Positions 23,246 through 36,026 of a stretch of 64,000 bases of DNA are shown piece by piece (within the stretch, counting starts at the first letter, position 1; each line of letters begins with the position of its first letter). The DNA comes from Halichondria panicea (taxonomy: Eukaryota; Porifera; Demospongiae; Suberitida; Halichondriidae). The position numbers and the translations under genes are program-made. The notes beneath the pieces are model-generated. The model was not told the origin of the DNA. It ran no database searches and was given only the letters and a program-made list of their open reading frames with translations. The stretch covers positions 9,007,122 through 9,071,121 of the forward strand of contig NC_087377.1 in the NCBI RefSeq assembly GCF_963675165.1, read 5' to 3'.

Positions 23246-23850
23246 TACTGATTCATACAGAAGACATTCAAACAGTACATATCATTAGAAAAATCATGAT
23301 AATGAACAAGTTTTTCATTACTAAGTTGCTCTCGTTCTCGTTCGATTGTGAAAGGCTGCGTAGTAATGTTACAAGTGCTAGTACATTGATAAATCACTGA
23401 AATAATGTGTAATAACAGCACTAGATGGAACAACACAATGTTTTTGTCAAAGTTAACAAGGGACAGTCTTGCTCATTGTGTACGGTGAAACCCATAACTT
23501 GCTGCAACTCGAGCTCCTGTAGAATGCAGTAGGTTGAATTGTCCAGCGTAACACATGTCAACAGGAGTCCGTACACAACCTGAAATATAATAATTAGTAC
23601 ATTGTATAAATGTAAATTGATATTAAACACTTACATTCAAGCAAGGAGTAATTCGTACATAGTGTCCATTATTGACGAGTTGACCCTTTTGGGAATAAAC
23701 TGCTCCATATGTTTGCACCAAAACATCCAAATTCAAGAAAGACGGTGATGAATTATGTATATCATATTCTCTTGAGACTTCACCATACATCTGATTGGCG
23801 CCATTGAAAGACAATGCAACATCTTTCAATTTCTTGGTTGAGCCTTGTTT
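23246..23850 (-). CDS. Unknown multi-exon protein, fragment
   Basis: Three reverse-strand blocks have fitting splice sites: 23850-23635 (acceptor CTAG, donor GTAAGT), 23579 to about 23430 and about 23400-23246. They read DVALSFNGANQMYGEVSREY..VLVQTYGAVYSQKGQLVNNG, then VVYGLLLTCVTLDNSTYCIL, then IYQCTSTCNITTQPFTIERE. The pattern (YGxVY-kG.........P.l..V.gll...) looks like the C-terminal region of transposon-borne proteins I have seen in other animals, but I do not recognise a family. No start is visible. Splice borders of the last exon are uncertain. Confidence 0.4.
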
Positions 23851-24252
23851 CTAGATGCAGATAAAATTAATTCATTTTAATCCATGCATGTACACAGTGG
23901 CGTAGGAAGATTTTTTGCAAGGGTGGGCTTATAGTAGTCTGGCCACGCCCTCCCCAACTTTGTATTCTTGCAAAGACTGAAAGAGGCTGGAATTCGAGAC
24001 TAGGCTCATAGATCAATCATTATCTCTGTGTAGATTATCACTTTGCAACTTTAGACTTTCGAAACCTAGCCCATCATTGAAATAATCACGTAATTTACAG
24101 TTTAAGTTCTATACAGTACAACTTCCATTGTATTAAAAAGTGGTTGTTTTAAAAATAATGATGATGTAGACGTACATTTGTAGTTGGTTCATGATCGGTA
24201 AAAGTTATTATCAGAGGACTTATCAAAGGACACAATGCAATAATTATTAGAA

Positions 24253-24356
24253 TCACTTGAGGACTTCGTTTGCACTTCCATCTTTGGCACACCAAGCCAG
24301 CCGTCTATCTCTTGCAGCTTTTTTCCAATGCTGATATCTTCTTCCGTGTGGCATTC
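24253..24356 (-). CDS. Short terminal exon, unknown
   Basis: After an AATAG acceptor the reverse strand reads GMPHGRRYQHWKKAARDRRLA, then WCAKDGSANEVLK and a stop. It is basic and exon-like but too short to name. The stretch 23851-24252 otherwise holds only a hAT-like end (CAGTGGCGTAGGAAG at 23895) with no partner. Confidence 0.25.
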
Positions 24357-24734
24357 CTATTAAAAGTAAGTATACATTACGATACAGTAAAGACTATTCT
24401 CCCTTGCTATTGAATGCCAGAAGGGCTAATAATCGATCAGTGTTAGAATAGAGGGATTAAAGTGAAAGCAACGGCCTTTACAGTTTAGACTAAACTTTAG
24501 TGGAAATCTCGAGTTTCTCTAAAGCAAACAAGAAAGGGGAAAGACCATACATTAAAGTAGTGTCTATTTCATGAAAGAAGCTAGGCAAGATAGCAGCCTC
24601 ATAGAGGGATTAATATGCAAAGAAAACTGACCTTCAATATGCAATGGCCCACAGCACATACATTTCATGTTCAGACAACTTTCCAAGAGTAGCACAACTT
24701 TGTACTTGGTATTTTTTTTATGAAACACATCTCA

Positions 24735-26809
24735 CACAGCAAAAACTACTGACAAATGCGGGTACAGTGTGCGCCCGTATTATTAGATGAAACGGGTCAA
24801 TAAACGGTATCCCGTGTTTCAATAAACGGGCACCGTGTAATCCCGGATTGGGACCAATTAGACGGGCACGCTCAGACGGTACCCGCCAAAGTCCCCGTTT
24901 GCTACACGTCTACACCCGTCAACCTACTGTGATGGACCGTGATAGCTACCGTATAAATCACACAAACGAGCTGATAGACTGTCGACCGTTCATGCTATGT
25001 AATCGATCGTTGGCTAGCTAGCTACAGCTAGCACTAGTTAATGATGTCATTGTAATTATTTAGAGTTGAGTTCAAAGTTCAATCAAAAATATATACAGCA
25101 TGCATCAGAAAGAAACAAGACAAGAAACACAAGACAACAGCTAGCTGGACACAAAATGAGTGACTTAAAGGCTACCTAGTGTTGACTTGTATTATTTACC
25201 ATCATTATGTTCACTTTCAATGACTTGTATGATCATGGTAGCCTGCATGAGAAAAGAAGTATGCCATTACAGAGTTTCAAACTTAGCTCGCCTTTAGCTT
25301 ACCGGTCGGTAATTTAACAGAATTGACATATCTGAGAGATCGACATCGATACCTAGTCAAGAGGTATACGGTAGACAATAATTACATTGTGAGAAATAGT
25401 ACCTTTATGATTTAGTAGCAGTTTCCAGGCCTTGAGAACGATCATAAGAACTGACGTTGGTTTACGTCTGCAACATTACTGTACTAGTAATACACAAGCA
25501 CATTATTATATGTTTGAACACTGACATTAATATCTCACCTGAGATTCTATTATGTTTTTTCTTGTGCCTATAATTATTAAATCATCATAATAATTATCTA
25601 GGAGAATTACATACCTGATTCTCCAACGAGTCGTTTTCAACACGTTAATGGGTGCCTGTATAGTGAGCAACTTAGTCAATTATGTATTTAATATGTGTAA
25701 ACATTACCTGTAATGTCCACTGTCACGACACATCATATTTTTGATTCCACGCCCAGTACGTGATTGTCATTGATTGATCACATGAGCATCTACATTTAGA
25801 GTGAGAAAATAGATATTTAAACAGACAAAAGAACCCATTTCAATACAATTATCATTAGTACTCAATAATTGACACAAACGATGCAACATCCTAACTGCCC
25901 ACACACGGCTAAATTAATATTCACAAACAGTGTATACATGGACGGGCCACCTGACGAAAGATGATACATCTTGACAGGCTGTTGCCGAAGGATGAAACAT
26001 CCTGACAGACACAAGGGACCCAATACACGTACACGTACTTTACACACGTATTTAATATTTCATACGTACTTGTCTTAACACACTTTTTGGCTGGTTCATG
26101 AACAGATACTTACAGGCTTCCCTTCCATAAAGCTAGAGAACCGGCTCTCTCATGCTCAACGTCAACGTGAAGGCTCTTAAGATCCAAGTCCTCAGCTTCT
26201 CCAATCATCCCGCTTAAAATGTGGGTTTCATACTACGCATGTGCAATTACCAGCTCCTCCTCCTCCTCCTCCTATCAGTATTAAGAATAATAATTTATTA
26301 TAAAACAGTGCAAGTTTATTATTATTATAACGAGTCGACAGTACAACTCCAGTTGAATATAGCTATCCAGGCAAGTCATGGTCACTCAGGTCTGTATCTG
26401 AATACGGTATAATAACTAGATTTGGATATGTGCTGATCGCAAGTGAGGACACAGGACACTAGCAGCTCTAGATCTGGTCCTCTTTGGTTGTGGCTCTAAT
26501 CCACTCTCGTCTTGATCAACTAGATTTACACCTTGTTTTTTTTTTATTAGTATAGCCATTGATGAAGTGGGCACATAATTATATAGTAGCAAAACTCTAT
26601 AGATATACGGTGTCTCTTTATTGTCCGTCAGCTAATGTGGTCAGACTGCATGGTCTTCATACGGTTGCCCGTCCAGCCCCTCCCCCACGGCAACGGTTGT
26701 CTACGGTTCCCGTTAAATCACTCCCCCGTGAAAGTCCGTGACCTGTACCGTGTGTGTGACATCAACGATCATCCCGTAATTCCCGTATTTGTTAGCAGTT
26801 TTTGCTGTG
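24735..26809. mobile_element. CACTA-like non-autonomous element, 2.07 kb
   Basis: Ends are CACAGCAAAAACTACTGAC... and ...GTTAGCAGTTTTTGCTGTG, flanked by TCA on both sides (24732-24734, 26810-26812). Starting with CAC and a 3-bp duplication fit CACTA/EnSpm elements. Both subterminal zones carry many CCCGT/ACGGG words (24750-24920 and 26660-26790), as expected of subterminal transposase-binding repeats. No transposase is seen inside; the interior is AT-rich spacer. Confidence 0.7.
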
Positions 26810-27089
26810 TCAGTTGCAATATCCAGCTCTTGTTTTTGTGATTACAGACGAAAATAAGTGTTCTTAGCTTAGCAGCCTAGGCGTAACGTGCCTAGGGTTT
26901 CGCCCACACAACGTACAAAATAGTAAAACGTGACGTCAAATGACGTGCGTTTCCAATCCCTTTCTCTTCCTTCATCTATGGTTAAATCAAAATACAACAA
27001 TAGTAGACATTGATCTAGGAACACGCCAGGTCAGTTAGAGCTAGTGGTATGCAAAAGGTCCAATTGACCGTTGAGTCGACCTATATAGC

Positions 27090-28175
27090 TAGCCTCGATC
27101 CCAGGCCGAGTTTTCGCTTTTATAACGGTTAGGCGAACAACTGGGCCTGGTACTAGTTGTCTGCGCATGCGTCAGTCGTTCGTCAGATTCTGACGAATGG
27201 ATATTCTCGTTCACTTTCGTGACATTTATATTCGTGTACTATCGTGTACTAGAAGTCAGTTCCCGTTTTATCATTATTGGAATCGATTGGAATCGATTGG
27301 AATGGCTCTTAGCTGAAGCTTCTCTCTTCTCTGAAGCTTATTCTGAAGACTGAACAACAAGGGAAGAGGTATAAAGCTTTGTCAAGCTTGTTAAGGTCAG
27401 ATATTTTTGTGTGGGCCCTATGGCCGGCTATGCTATCAAGTCTTGTTCATGTTTGGCAAGAATGTAGGTAGACTATAGTTTCATCATTAATATGGTGGAT
27501 CAAGTGAAGAGTGTGAGCTAGAGAACTTGGTGCTGCCATCATCAGCTCGTCGACAATGACACTATAACCGAGAAAATTTCTACACGTATTTAAAATGTCT
27601 ACTTCTCTGTACAGGAGCAATGGCTAATATCCAGCTGTCCCAACAGTGCTCCTCTTGGCTATACTAACGGACGAGACTGGACAGTTTGAGGTAAGGGTTT
27701 AACCGTCTTTGGTTTCTTTTAATATTGTCCTATACTCACAGACACAGGACTGGAGTATGATCTGCTCATTCGAGCGTTGCTGGGTAGCTCAGAGACATCA
27801 AGAGAATCTACGTTTTCTCAAGCAATGAGTTACGAGTTGGGGCCTAGAATCAGAGAAGTCCAGCAGCCTGCTAAATCTTTTTGAAACGTAATTTGAAGGC
27901 ATTCAATCATCCTGAAGTTGCCCTGGGTCACTGTAATTGTGCTGCAGCACAACTGGCAACTCCCCAGGCCTTTGTGAAGCAGCTCCCTATGTGCATCTTT
28001 TGTGTACTCACTCTGTGCATTTTCTGTGTACAAATTTCGATTATTGATTTATTAAATATTTTTGCCGACCACAAATATACAATGAAAATTTGACGCATGC
28101 GCAGACAACTAGTACCAGGCCCAGTTGTTCGCCTAACCGTTATAAAAGCGAAAACTCGGCCTGGGATCGAGGCTA
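27090..28175. mobile_element. TAGCCTCG-type element with 85-bp perfect TIRs
   Basis: The first 85 bp (TAGCCTCGATCCCAGGCCGA...GCGCATGCGTCA) are repeated without a mismatch, inverted, at the right end. The 10-bp CCTATATAGC flanks both sides (27080-27089, 28176-28185). Long TIRs with 8-10-bp duplications resemble Mutator-like elements, but no transposase is present. Perfect TIRs suggest recent mobility. Confidence 0.85.
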
Positions 28176-28199
28176 CCTATATAGCTAGCATTCAATTGG

Positions 28200-28939
28200 A
28201 GACGGATCGGCCTGGGAACGAGGCTACTCCTGCAGTAGCATTCTAACTGAGCTTTGCGGTTACCGCCCACTTGGAATTACTCATAATTATTCATGCTTAG
28301 CCACACCCTAAAGCTAAGTACAACAAACCTGACATTGCAGTGGTGCCCAATGGGGCCACGTCAGAGGAGGTCGAACATCACTTGAACTTTCACTAATTAT
28401 GACCTTTTAATGACATTCCAGGTCAAATTGCTTTTCGTTTACGTTACTGATACCTGTGATGTTCTTAACAGAGTAACACCATCGGAGGTAGATCTAGTCT
28501 AGCTGGAAAATTGGATACATAAACACAATTAACACGAAATGGGACTGGACTATAACCTTTGACTCCTACAGTCTTGGGCACTGGTGTACCCCCTCTTTAC
28601 CCGGACAATGGAGTGTCAACTAACACAGCAAAAAGCAGAGTGGGTGTGGTCTGCATGATAACGGCCCCTCCCATTGCAGCATGTTAATTGACATTCCATT
28701 GTTCACGCACGTGATGCCCTCTTCTGATCGTCATATTGGGCTCTGAAAATGGTATGACTTTCATATAAATTATGACACATATAATTATTATATGTACGTA
28801 AGATAATTATTGGGACATTATAATAGTAATATCAGGGTGTATAAAGAGAAAAGGGCATGCAACTCAAAATGTATACTGTATGCGTCGTATTATTGATGAG
28901 TCATCAGCAGTACACACATTTCGAAATCAGATACCTGTG
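28200..28939. repeat. Repeat-rich spacer, partly duplicated at 38.8 kb
   Basis: A lone TAGCCTCG-type right end lies at 28187-28225. 28448-28600 (ATACCTGTGATG..., AGGTAGATCTAGTCT, GAAATGGGACTGG, CCTTTGACTCC) is a diverged copy of 38780-38990. No gene is seen here. Confidence 0.6.
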
Positions 28940-29040
28940 TAGCCTCGATCCCAGGCCGATCCGTCTCCAATTGAACGCTAGGTCGCCTCCTCGGCCTGGT
29001 ATTGATTGTATCTGGGCGTGTATCTGGGCATGTGCTGTGG

Positions 29041-29081
29041 TTGCTCAGGTATTCGCTCAAAATGAGCGAATACCTGAGCAA
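29041..29081. repeat. Perfect 19-bp hairpin
   Basis: TTGCTCAGGTATTCGCTCA, three A bases, then its exact inverse TGAGCGAATACCTGAGCAA. It lies just inside the left end of the 9.84-kb unit and upstream of the Rep/helicase region. Confidence 0.9.
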
Positions 29082-29957
29082 GGTGGAGCGAATAGAAACA
29101 CCAATAGTGTTACTTACTCCGTAAATCACCGTTAAATCACAAAGAACTCCGTGTCATAGGTCTATTCTTTGCAAGTTTAGTTTGTCATTAGTATATACAA
29201 CCAGTAGGTTGTACAAAGGATTGACAGTGCAGTAGTGTGTGTTTTCAATTATTGCATAAATTTTGACTGGTGTTTAGACTGCTCTATTTCTGCAGGGAAA
29301 AGCCACAGCAAGAAATGGACTGGATAAATAGCTTAGTTAGCCTTTTATCTGTCTAAATGTGTGATATTATAGACAATGAATATTCTCATGCATTACTATT
29401 GATATATGAAAAATTGCACTATTTTCTTATTTCACTGTGTTTCGTCTGACTGACTAAATAAGTAACTTTCTTGGAAAGCATTTCCTCCTTGTACAGACAT
29501 GTTCAGAAGATTCTAGATACAGCCTCTAGTCGACTAGAACCCAGATCGACCATGGGCGTTTTTCTCAGAATTGCGTTCGCTTCCAAGAGGCAGCAGGTGA
29601 CTTCTCATGCTTCACTTCTCTTGCCTACGCAATTCCGCCATCTTTATTGTATTGCGCATGCTCAGTAATTTAATATCGTTTTACACCTGATGCTCAAAGT
29701 GAGCAGTGAGCTAAAACTTACTCCAACTTTCTGATAAGTTATTGAAGACTCTTTGACTGTCAAAGATTATTCAGGTAAGCTCAGTACCAACAGCTATAAT
29801 CCCACAGTCATGCCCTTCAATCTGTGCAGTTTTCTTGTCAGTGTGGGCTGTATCAGTCACTCCTCTTGTTGAAAGTGCTACCTCTCTCTCTAGCTCTGTG
29901 ATCAACAAATTGTCTACATCTTACTCTGTGATCAACAGATAAGACTAATCTTACGTT
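29082..29957. other. No gene seen
   Basis: Spacer between the hairpin and the first Helitron-like coding block. I see no convincing exon, tRNA or repeat apart from a short palindromic patch near 29515-29550. Confidence 0.4.
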
Positions 29958-32900
29958 GTGCATTTTAGACTCATGCCATTCAAAGTAAGAAAGCGCGAAG
30001 AGAGAAGGTCGTATTATGTCAATAGGATTGATACTGCCCGATCCCTATCTAACCAATATTACAATGTAAACCGTGATGCTATAATCACCCAAACAAAACT
30101 TAGGAATCGCACTCTGTTGAGTAGAAATCCGTCAAAAGTCAAGGTGGATTCTAGACAGTGTGTATGTGACCATCGGACTCAATATCATAAACAACAAAGA
30201 AGGCTGTTGAAAAATATAGGTTTTCGAATCCAGCGACAAACCGGATTCGAAACAGGCTAGCAGTTTCACGCCACTATTTAAAAAACACTCTGCGTAGTAG
30301 AGCTCTCTCACGGACCTCTACTGCGCGTAGTTACATGAATCAGCTTCGACGTTACCGCAAAAAGTCTTTGCTGACGTCGAAAGCGTCACACAAACGGCGT
30401 GCAAAAGCTTTAACCGTAGAAGGAAGCTAAGATACCAGCTAGCTGAACCAACCCAGCAAGTAATGCACTCCCTAACGACCAGCCTACAGGACACTTTTGT
30501 AAAAAGTAAAGTCCTTACAAATTGCATCCTTGAAAGCCTCAGAAGTATTCCAAACTGGAATGCTAGCCAAAACAACAAACACGCTGCATGTAAGCTTGCT
30601 GCCAGTCACTTAGTGAGGATCAGCCTCAATGCTCGCATAAAAGCTGTAGCTGGCCTACTAGGTGTCAAGAGAGATGTCATGGACGCACCCTTAACGTGCA
30701 TTAAGGACTTTGGCGATAGGTGGCATACAGATTCTAGAGAGCCTTACTTCTACGAAGCTGGGTACACCCACGACCACCTGCCTCAATGTACGTACACTAG
30801 TGGCATACCCAGTATCGAGGAGCCAGTGCATGACCTCCCCACAGGTAAAAAATGACGGTATGTGCGTGCTCTCAGACCACAAACCTGTCGTAGCTAAAAA
30901 ACAGCTTAAACATGGGAAAAAGAAAACACCAAAACCCACGTGGTCCTGTACGGCCAGATGTAGGCAGGTTTCTGATAGTGAATTTGAAACCATTGTAAAC
31001 TTGCACGACATGTTTAGCGAGGATGTTCAGGTTCTCCGAGACCGCCTCGGCGCCTGTCTGTATGTGCAAACACACATACAGGAATGGGAAGTCCCATTCA
31101 ACCCAGAAATGCCAGATTACGAACACCGTGTCAAAGAGAGGATGGGCCATCCTCTAGCTTGTCACTTGTTCGGCAGCGAGTGTGCTAATCCGTTGAGGAT
31201 TCTCAGAAATGCTCTCGTGCACTATCCCGCCCTGTCAAAGTTACAAAACCAAATTAATGTGGGAACAAGAAACGGCTGTGTGGGAACAAGAAACGGTGTA
31301 CATGTGCAACTATTTAAGGTATTTTGCCGTCTAGGTCCGTAGTTAACGATCTAGAAACGGTCCCCCAGCCCGACAAGCTAAAGGGGCTCGACTCCTTTAG
31401 CTTGCAATTGATTCAACTGGCAAAAACTTTTCAAACTATAATCAGATTGAAAACGTACTCAAAGAAAGTCCCCGCACACAATTGTCTCAAGGCATGCAAG
31501 GGAAACATGTTCATTCTGCCTTTGCCCATGTCGAACACGCCTGAAACGCTAGCTCTGAACGAATGCGGACTGCCTAAACCTCAACTGTACGTTAAAGTCG
31601 ACAGGGTTCCCACAAAGAAAAATGTTCTTTGGCGGAAATTCGTCGACATTAACAAAATCAAGGGGGCTTTGACGAAACTCAAAGAAATAAACTGGTTGTA
31701 CGTAGACGTAAAGCCGGACAAAGTAGAACAGTCCATGGACAACGTCGTCATAGAGGTTGCAAACAGTGCAACCAGTAGCATGGTCGAAAAGGTGACCGAC
31801 CGTACACGGCCGGCATACAAGCTTACACGCTACGCAATTTAGACACGTTCAAACCCAATGTCGCCGACATAGACCAGTTTAAAATGCTTAGGGTGAATGA
31901 ATATCCGTTAAAGAGTAGCCAGGAGCATTTAGATGTCATGTGCTTTCCAGACCTTTTCCCAACAGGTAGATTCGGCGAGTTCCACCCTCGCAACGAGCAC
32001 CTGGCTTTCAGTGAGTACGTAAAGTCGCGTCTAAGCAACAAAGACTCTAGGTACAGAAAAAGTAGCGAGTACCTGTTCTACCTCATGCACCTAAAACTCA
32101 TGAAAGAGATCAAGGCGGGCATTTTCAACGTGCTTAAAAACACCTCGAGCAGACATTCGTCTGTCAAAGACCTGCTGGTAAAGCTAGAAAAAAAAGACGG
32201 CGAGCTGGAGGGAAACCTCTCCACAATCATGAGGAGTGTGCGTGGAACCAAGCAGTACTGGCAAAACGCTTCAGGTGACCTAGAGGCTCTAGTTAGGGAC
32301 TTTGGTCCAGCGACTATTTTCATGACGCTAAGCTGTGCAGAGTATAGCTCACCAGACATTTTGGAGTTCCTTAAGCTACTGGGCAAATTCTGTCCCGGCT
32401 CAAAAGTAGACATCTCTAAAATGTGCAACGAAGACCCCATCTCTGTGTCGAAGCAGTTCTCGCACAAATTCCACGCAATGTTCAACATTGTAATTGTGCG
32501 CGGCGAGTTGTTTGGTAAGGTGGTGTGCTACTTCAAAAAAGAGTATCAGAACAGAGGTGCACCACATTACCACATTATGCTTTGGATAGAGGGAGCCCCC
32601 GTGATGGGGTCGACCCCGATGACATGGTTCTCGCCTGGATCCAGGAGAGAATCACGTGTAACATTCCAGACAAAAAAACAGACCCAGAACTGTACGCCCT
32701 GGTGACAAAGTATCAAATGCATCAGCCTACTGTTCCAGGCCTAGATACATTGGTGGGGGGGGAGGAAGTACATTAAAAGATGTAGATTCAACTTTCCCAG
32801 AGAGGCAACGTCCACGGCCTCTCTACACCCTCTAGGTGCAATGAGGCGACGAGTGTACGATCTTCCCAGAAAATTTGAGGAAGCTAGAATCAACGATTAC

Positions 32901-35900
32901 AATCCCTTGCTGCTGTACCTATGGAAAGCCAATGTAGACGTCCAGTACATAGCCGAAACCAGCATGGCGCTCACTGGTTACATTACGGCGTACGTCACAA
33001 AAGCAGAGAAAAGCGCCATGCAAAGCAATTTTGAGGACCTGTCTAGCTCGGGCACCCTCTACGGTAAAATGTGGAAGTTTACAAAAGAATGTCTAAAAAA
33101 CAGAGAATCGGGCACGTACGAGGTAGGTGACAACCTCAGAGGTGACCCCCTGAACGAGAAATCAAACACGGTTCAGTACGTCAACGCCAAACTACCAACC
33201 AAACGCAATAGAAAGCTGAAAACCTATGCTGAGCTAAAAAGAATGAAACCCAACAGCACTGACATGTTCACCCCTAGTCTAATAGACGTGCACTATCCAA
33301 ACAGGCCAGACAGACTGTCCTCCATGTGCTTGCACGACTTTGTTGCACACATTGACTGGTACGGAGACGGGGCGGGTGAGAAAACGTACAGGAGGCTGGT
33401 CAAACCTCGTGTAATCCGTAACCCCAAGTACAAGACCAGCCAAAAAGAGCAGGAGCAAGCCGGTCTCCTCCTGCTCTTTGTCCCGTACACTGACGAGAGT
33501 GACCTCCTCGAAGACGGAGAGACACCTAAAACGTTGTTCGAGAGGAGGCAGAACAAAGGCCTCCTTAATCACCACACCAAGCTCCAGAAGATGCTGGAAT
33601 GTAACAGAAGAATGAGAGAAATCTCTGACACCAGAAAGCGGAAACGTCTAGATCCTCCGAAAAAGGAGGACGAAAAAAAAGACGATGACGACGACGAAGA
33701 CGTCCTGCTCCAGGGTATGGCTAAATCACACTTGGATCGCCACCTGGAGCTTGACCTAGACGTAGACCCCGTAACGCTGGACAAGAGACTGTCCATGCTA
33801 AACGAAGACCAGTGCAGGGTTTACGAAAAAATCAGTAGCCATTTGTTGCACGAACGAGACCACGAAAACGGGGCCTGTAAATGTTCGAACCTCAAACCGT
33901 TGCAAATGTTTGTTAGTGGTGTGGGGGGAACGGGCAAGTCCTTACTCATTCAAGCGCTCAGAGCGTTTGTCAAAGACACGTGGCCGGATTTAGCCAATGC
34001 CAGTGCAGTAGCCGCCCCGACGGGCCTAGCAGCTTGTAACGTAAACGGTGTGACCACCTACCAGCTCTTTCAGTTGCCCATAGAGCACGACAGTAAAACT
34101 GCATTGTACTGGGAGCTGCCCAAAGAAACACTCAAGTACCTCAGGCAGCAGTTAAAAAATGTGAAGGTGTTCATAATTGACAAGGTGTCCATGGTGTCCA
34201 GCTTTAACCTAACGTACATACACCTGAGACTAGACGAGATCTACGGTGGTAACGAGTGGTTTGGGGCTAGAACAATGCTCTTTGTGGGAGACATCCTCCA
34301 GCTACCACCCGTTACCGGTGCACCAGTGTTCCAAAACATTCCCTCAAAAATACTTTCGCTCAGAATAGGTTGCATAGGGTCCACAAACATTTGGAAAAGC
34401 ACTGTAGTGTACGACGAGCTGACCATTAATGAGAGACAAAAAGGGGACAAATTGTACACGGACATGCTCGACGGGGGATTTCCTAGCAAACAGGCAATCT
34501 CTCTCCTGACCCAACGCGTCTTTGATGTGCCTGTGCTAGAAAAATACGAGCAACTAATACGCAAGGGTAAAAAACCCATCTGTCTGTTCTCCACTAGAAA
34601 AGCGTGTGCAGAAGTCAACTCTGACCTTTTGAAAACTCTAGACAGCGAGGTAATAGCACTGCGCTGTAAAGATGTCATAGACGAGAGTGCCTGCGCCGAC
34701 TTGGAGTGGAACAAGAAGGCAGAAAACCGCCTAAAAGAAATGAACAAAGACAGCAGCTTGACGGCTGGTCTGGAGGAAGTGCTCCTCCTGGCAGTCGGTG
34801 CTCGCGTGATGTTGAGACGAAACCTGTCGACCGAAGACGGTCTTGTAAACGGAGCAATAGGCACCGTTCTTGAAATCACTAACAGGTACGTAAATGTCAA
34901 ATTTGACCGAGTCGCGAAACCTTACAAAGTAACTAGAGTTTCTAACCGATTTTGTGTCCTTAAAAAATTCTACATTTCAAGAAACCAATTCCCTCTAATA
35001 GTGGCTTATGCAGTCACCATACACAAAAGCCAAGGTCTCTCGCTCGACTGCGCCATCATTGACCTTTCTGACAGTGTGTTTGGTGAGGGCATGGCGTATG
35101 TGGCGTTGTCCAGAGTTAGATCCATAGACGGTGTACACCTGTCTTCCTTTACACCCGACTCCATCATGGCCTCTAGAACATGCGTGGAGGAGTGTAACAG
35201 ACTCAAGAGGGCGTTCAGGCCAGACTTAGCCATGTACGAATTGCCTATTGCAAAATCCCAAAAAAAGAGGAAAATGACTGCTGGTGTTGTTGTCCCGCCA
35301 GCCAAACGGCAGTGTAATAAGGCCAGTAAGGTTAGGAAAACGACTGCTGCTGCTGATGTTGTCCCACCAGCCAAAAAGCAGTGTAATAAGGCCAGTAAGG
35401 TTAGGAAAACGACCGCTGATTTTGTTATCCCGCCAGCCAAACGGCAGTGTAAAGTTGAAAGAAACGTCCCCAGTAATGTTAGGAAACCTCCAGTTAAAAA
35501 GGCTGCTTGCCTAATAGTCGACGATCCCGAGAATCTCGGTGAAAAATTTCCTTTCAACCCTCTAGACAAGGTTGAACAGAAATCAGTGTGTTCGCTGCTG
35601 CAAATTCAGTACAACAGCAGAAATACCGTCTCTGCTGGCGGACCAGACATTGCCCTGACTCCGCCCGATCTTAACTCCCTTATCGACACGTTGGGGGATG
35701 GAGCGTGCATGTTCAGGGCAATGTCTGTGATCATTACCGGCTATGAAAGTCAACACCATGTCAGACAAGCCATTGTAAAGCATATGTGTGATTTTTAACA
35801 TTTGTTCAATAATAAACATTGGTTGATGGATGTAGGTTTCAATGACATGGAGTCCTACGTGAAGGACAAGCGTATGGACGAGCAACATCCTGGGGAACTA

Positions 35901-36026
35901 ACTTGGAGCTCGCTCGGGCGAAGGGTGTTTGTCAGCTCAAGAATAGCAGGCAATGCATGGCTGTGTCACTGTCCCAGCAAAATTGACCCCAACATCGCCG
36001 GGTCTGTATATGTATCACACTGGTGA
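29958..36026 (+). pseudogene. Helitron-like Rep (HUH) - PIF1 helicase - OTU protease polyprotein, broken
   Basis: Coding blocks, with frame changes between them, are 29958-30260, about 30300-30430, 30463-30855, 30860-31342, 31324-31842, 31884-32705, 32525-32776 and 32841-36026. 31884-32776 carries the Helitron N-terminal/Rep region with the HUH motif PHYHIMLW; 32841-33010 carries the tyrosine motif YITAYVTKAEK. The PIF1-type helicase follows: GVGGTGKSLLIQAL (Walker A, about 33918), APTGLAACN, IIDKVSMV (Walker B with Lys for the usual Glu), FVGDILQLPPV, then VAYAVTIHKSQGLSLDC and VALSRVRS. After a lysine-rich threefold repeat (VVPPAKRQCNKASKVRK type, 35280-35460) comes an OTU-like domain (LGDGACMFRAMSVIITG, with Asp and Cys). 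An in-frame TAA at 35796 interrupts it; the frame then runs on to 36026. OTU domains are known in Helentron/Helitron2-type elements. Confidence 0.8.

Noticed and set aside
28857-29135. Open frames on both strands across 28.9-29.1 kb
   Set aside because: They span the TIR and the perfect hairpin, so the open reading is a by-product of the repeat.
30224-30250. TTCGAATCC resembling a tRNA T-arm
   Set aside because: No matching acceptor stem or anticodon arm around it; it lies within a Helitron-like coding block.
33279-35569. Several long reverse-strand frames, including a serine-rich 219-codon one
   Set aside because: They mirror the helicase/OTU frame and reflect its codon composition only.
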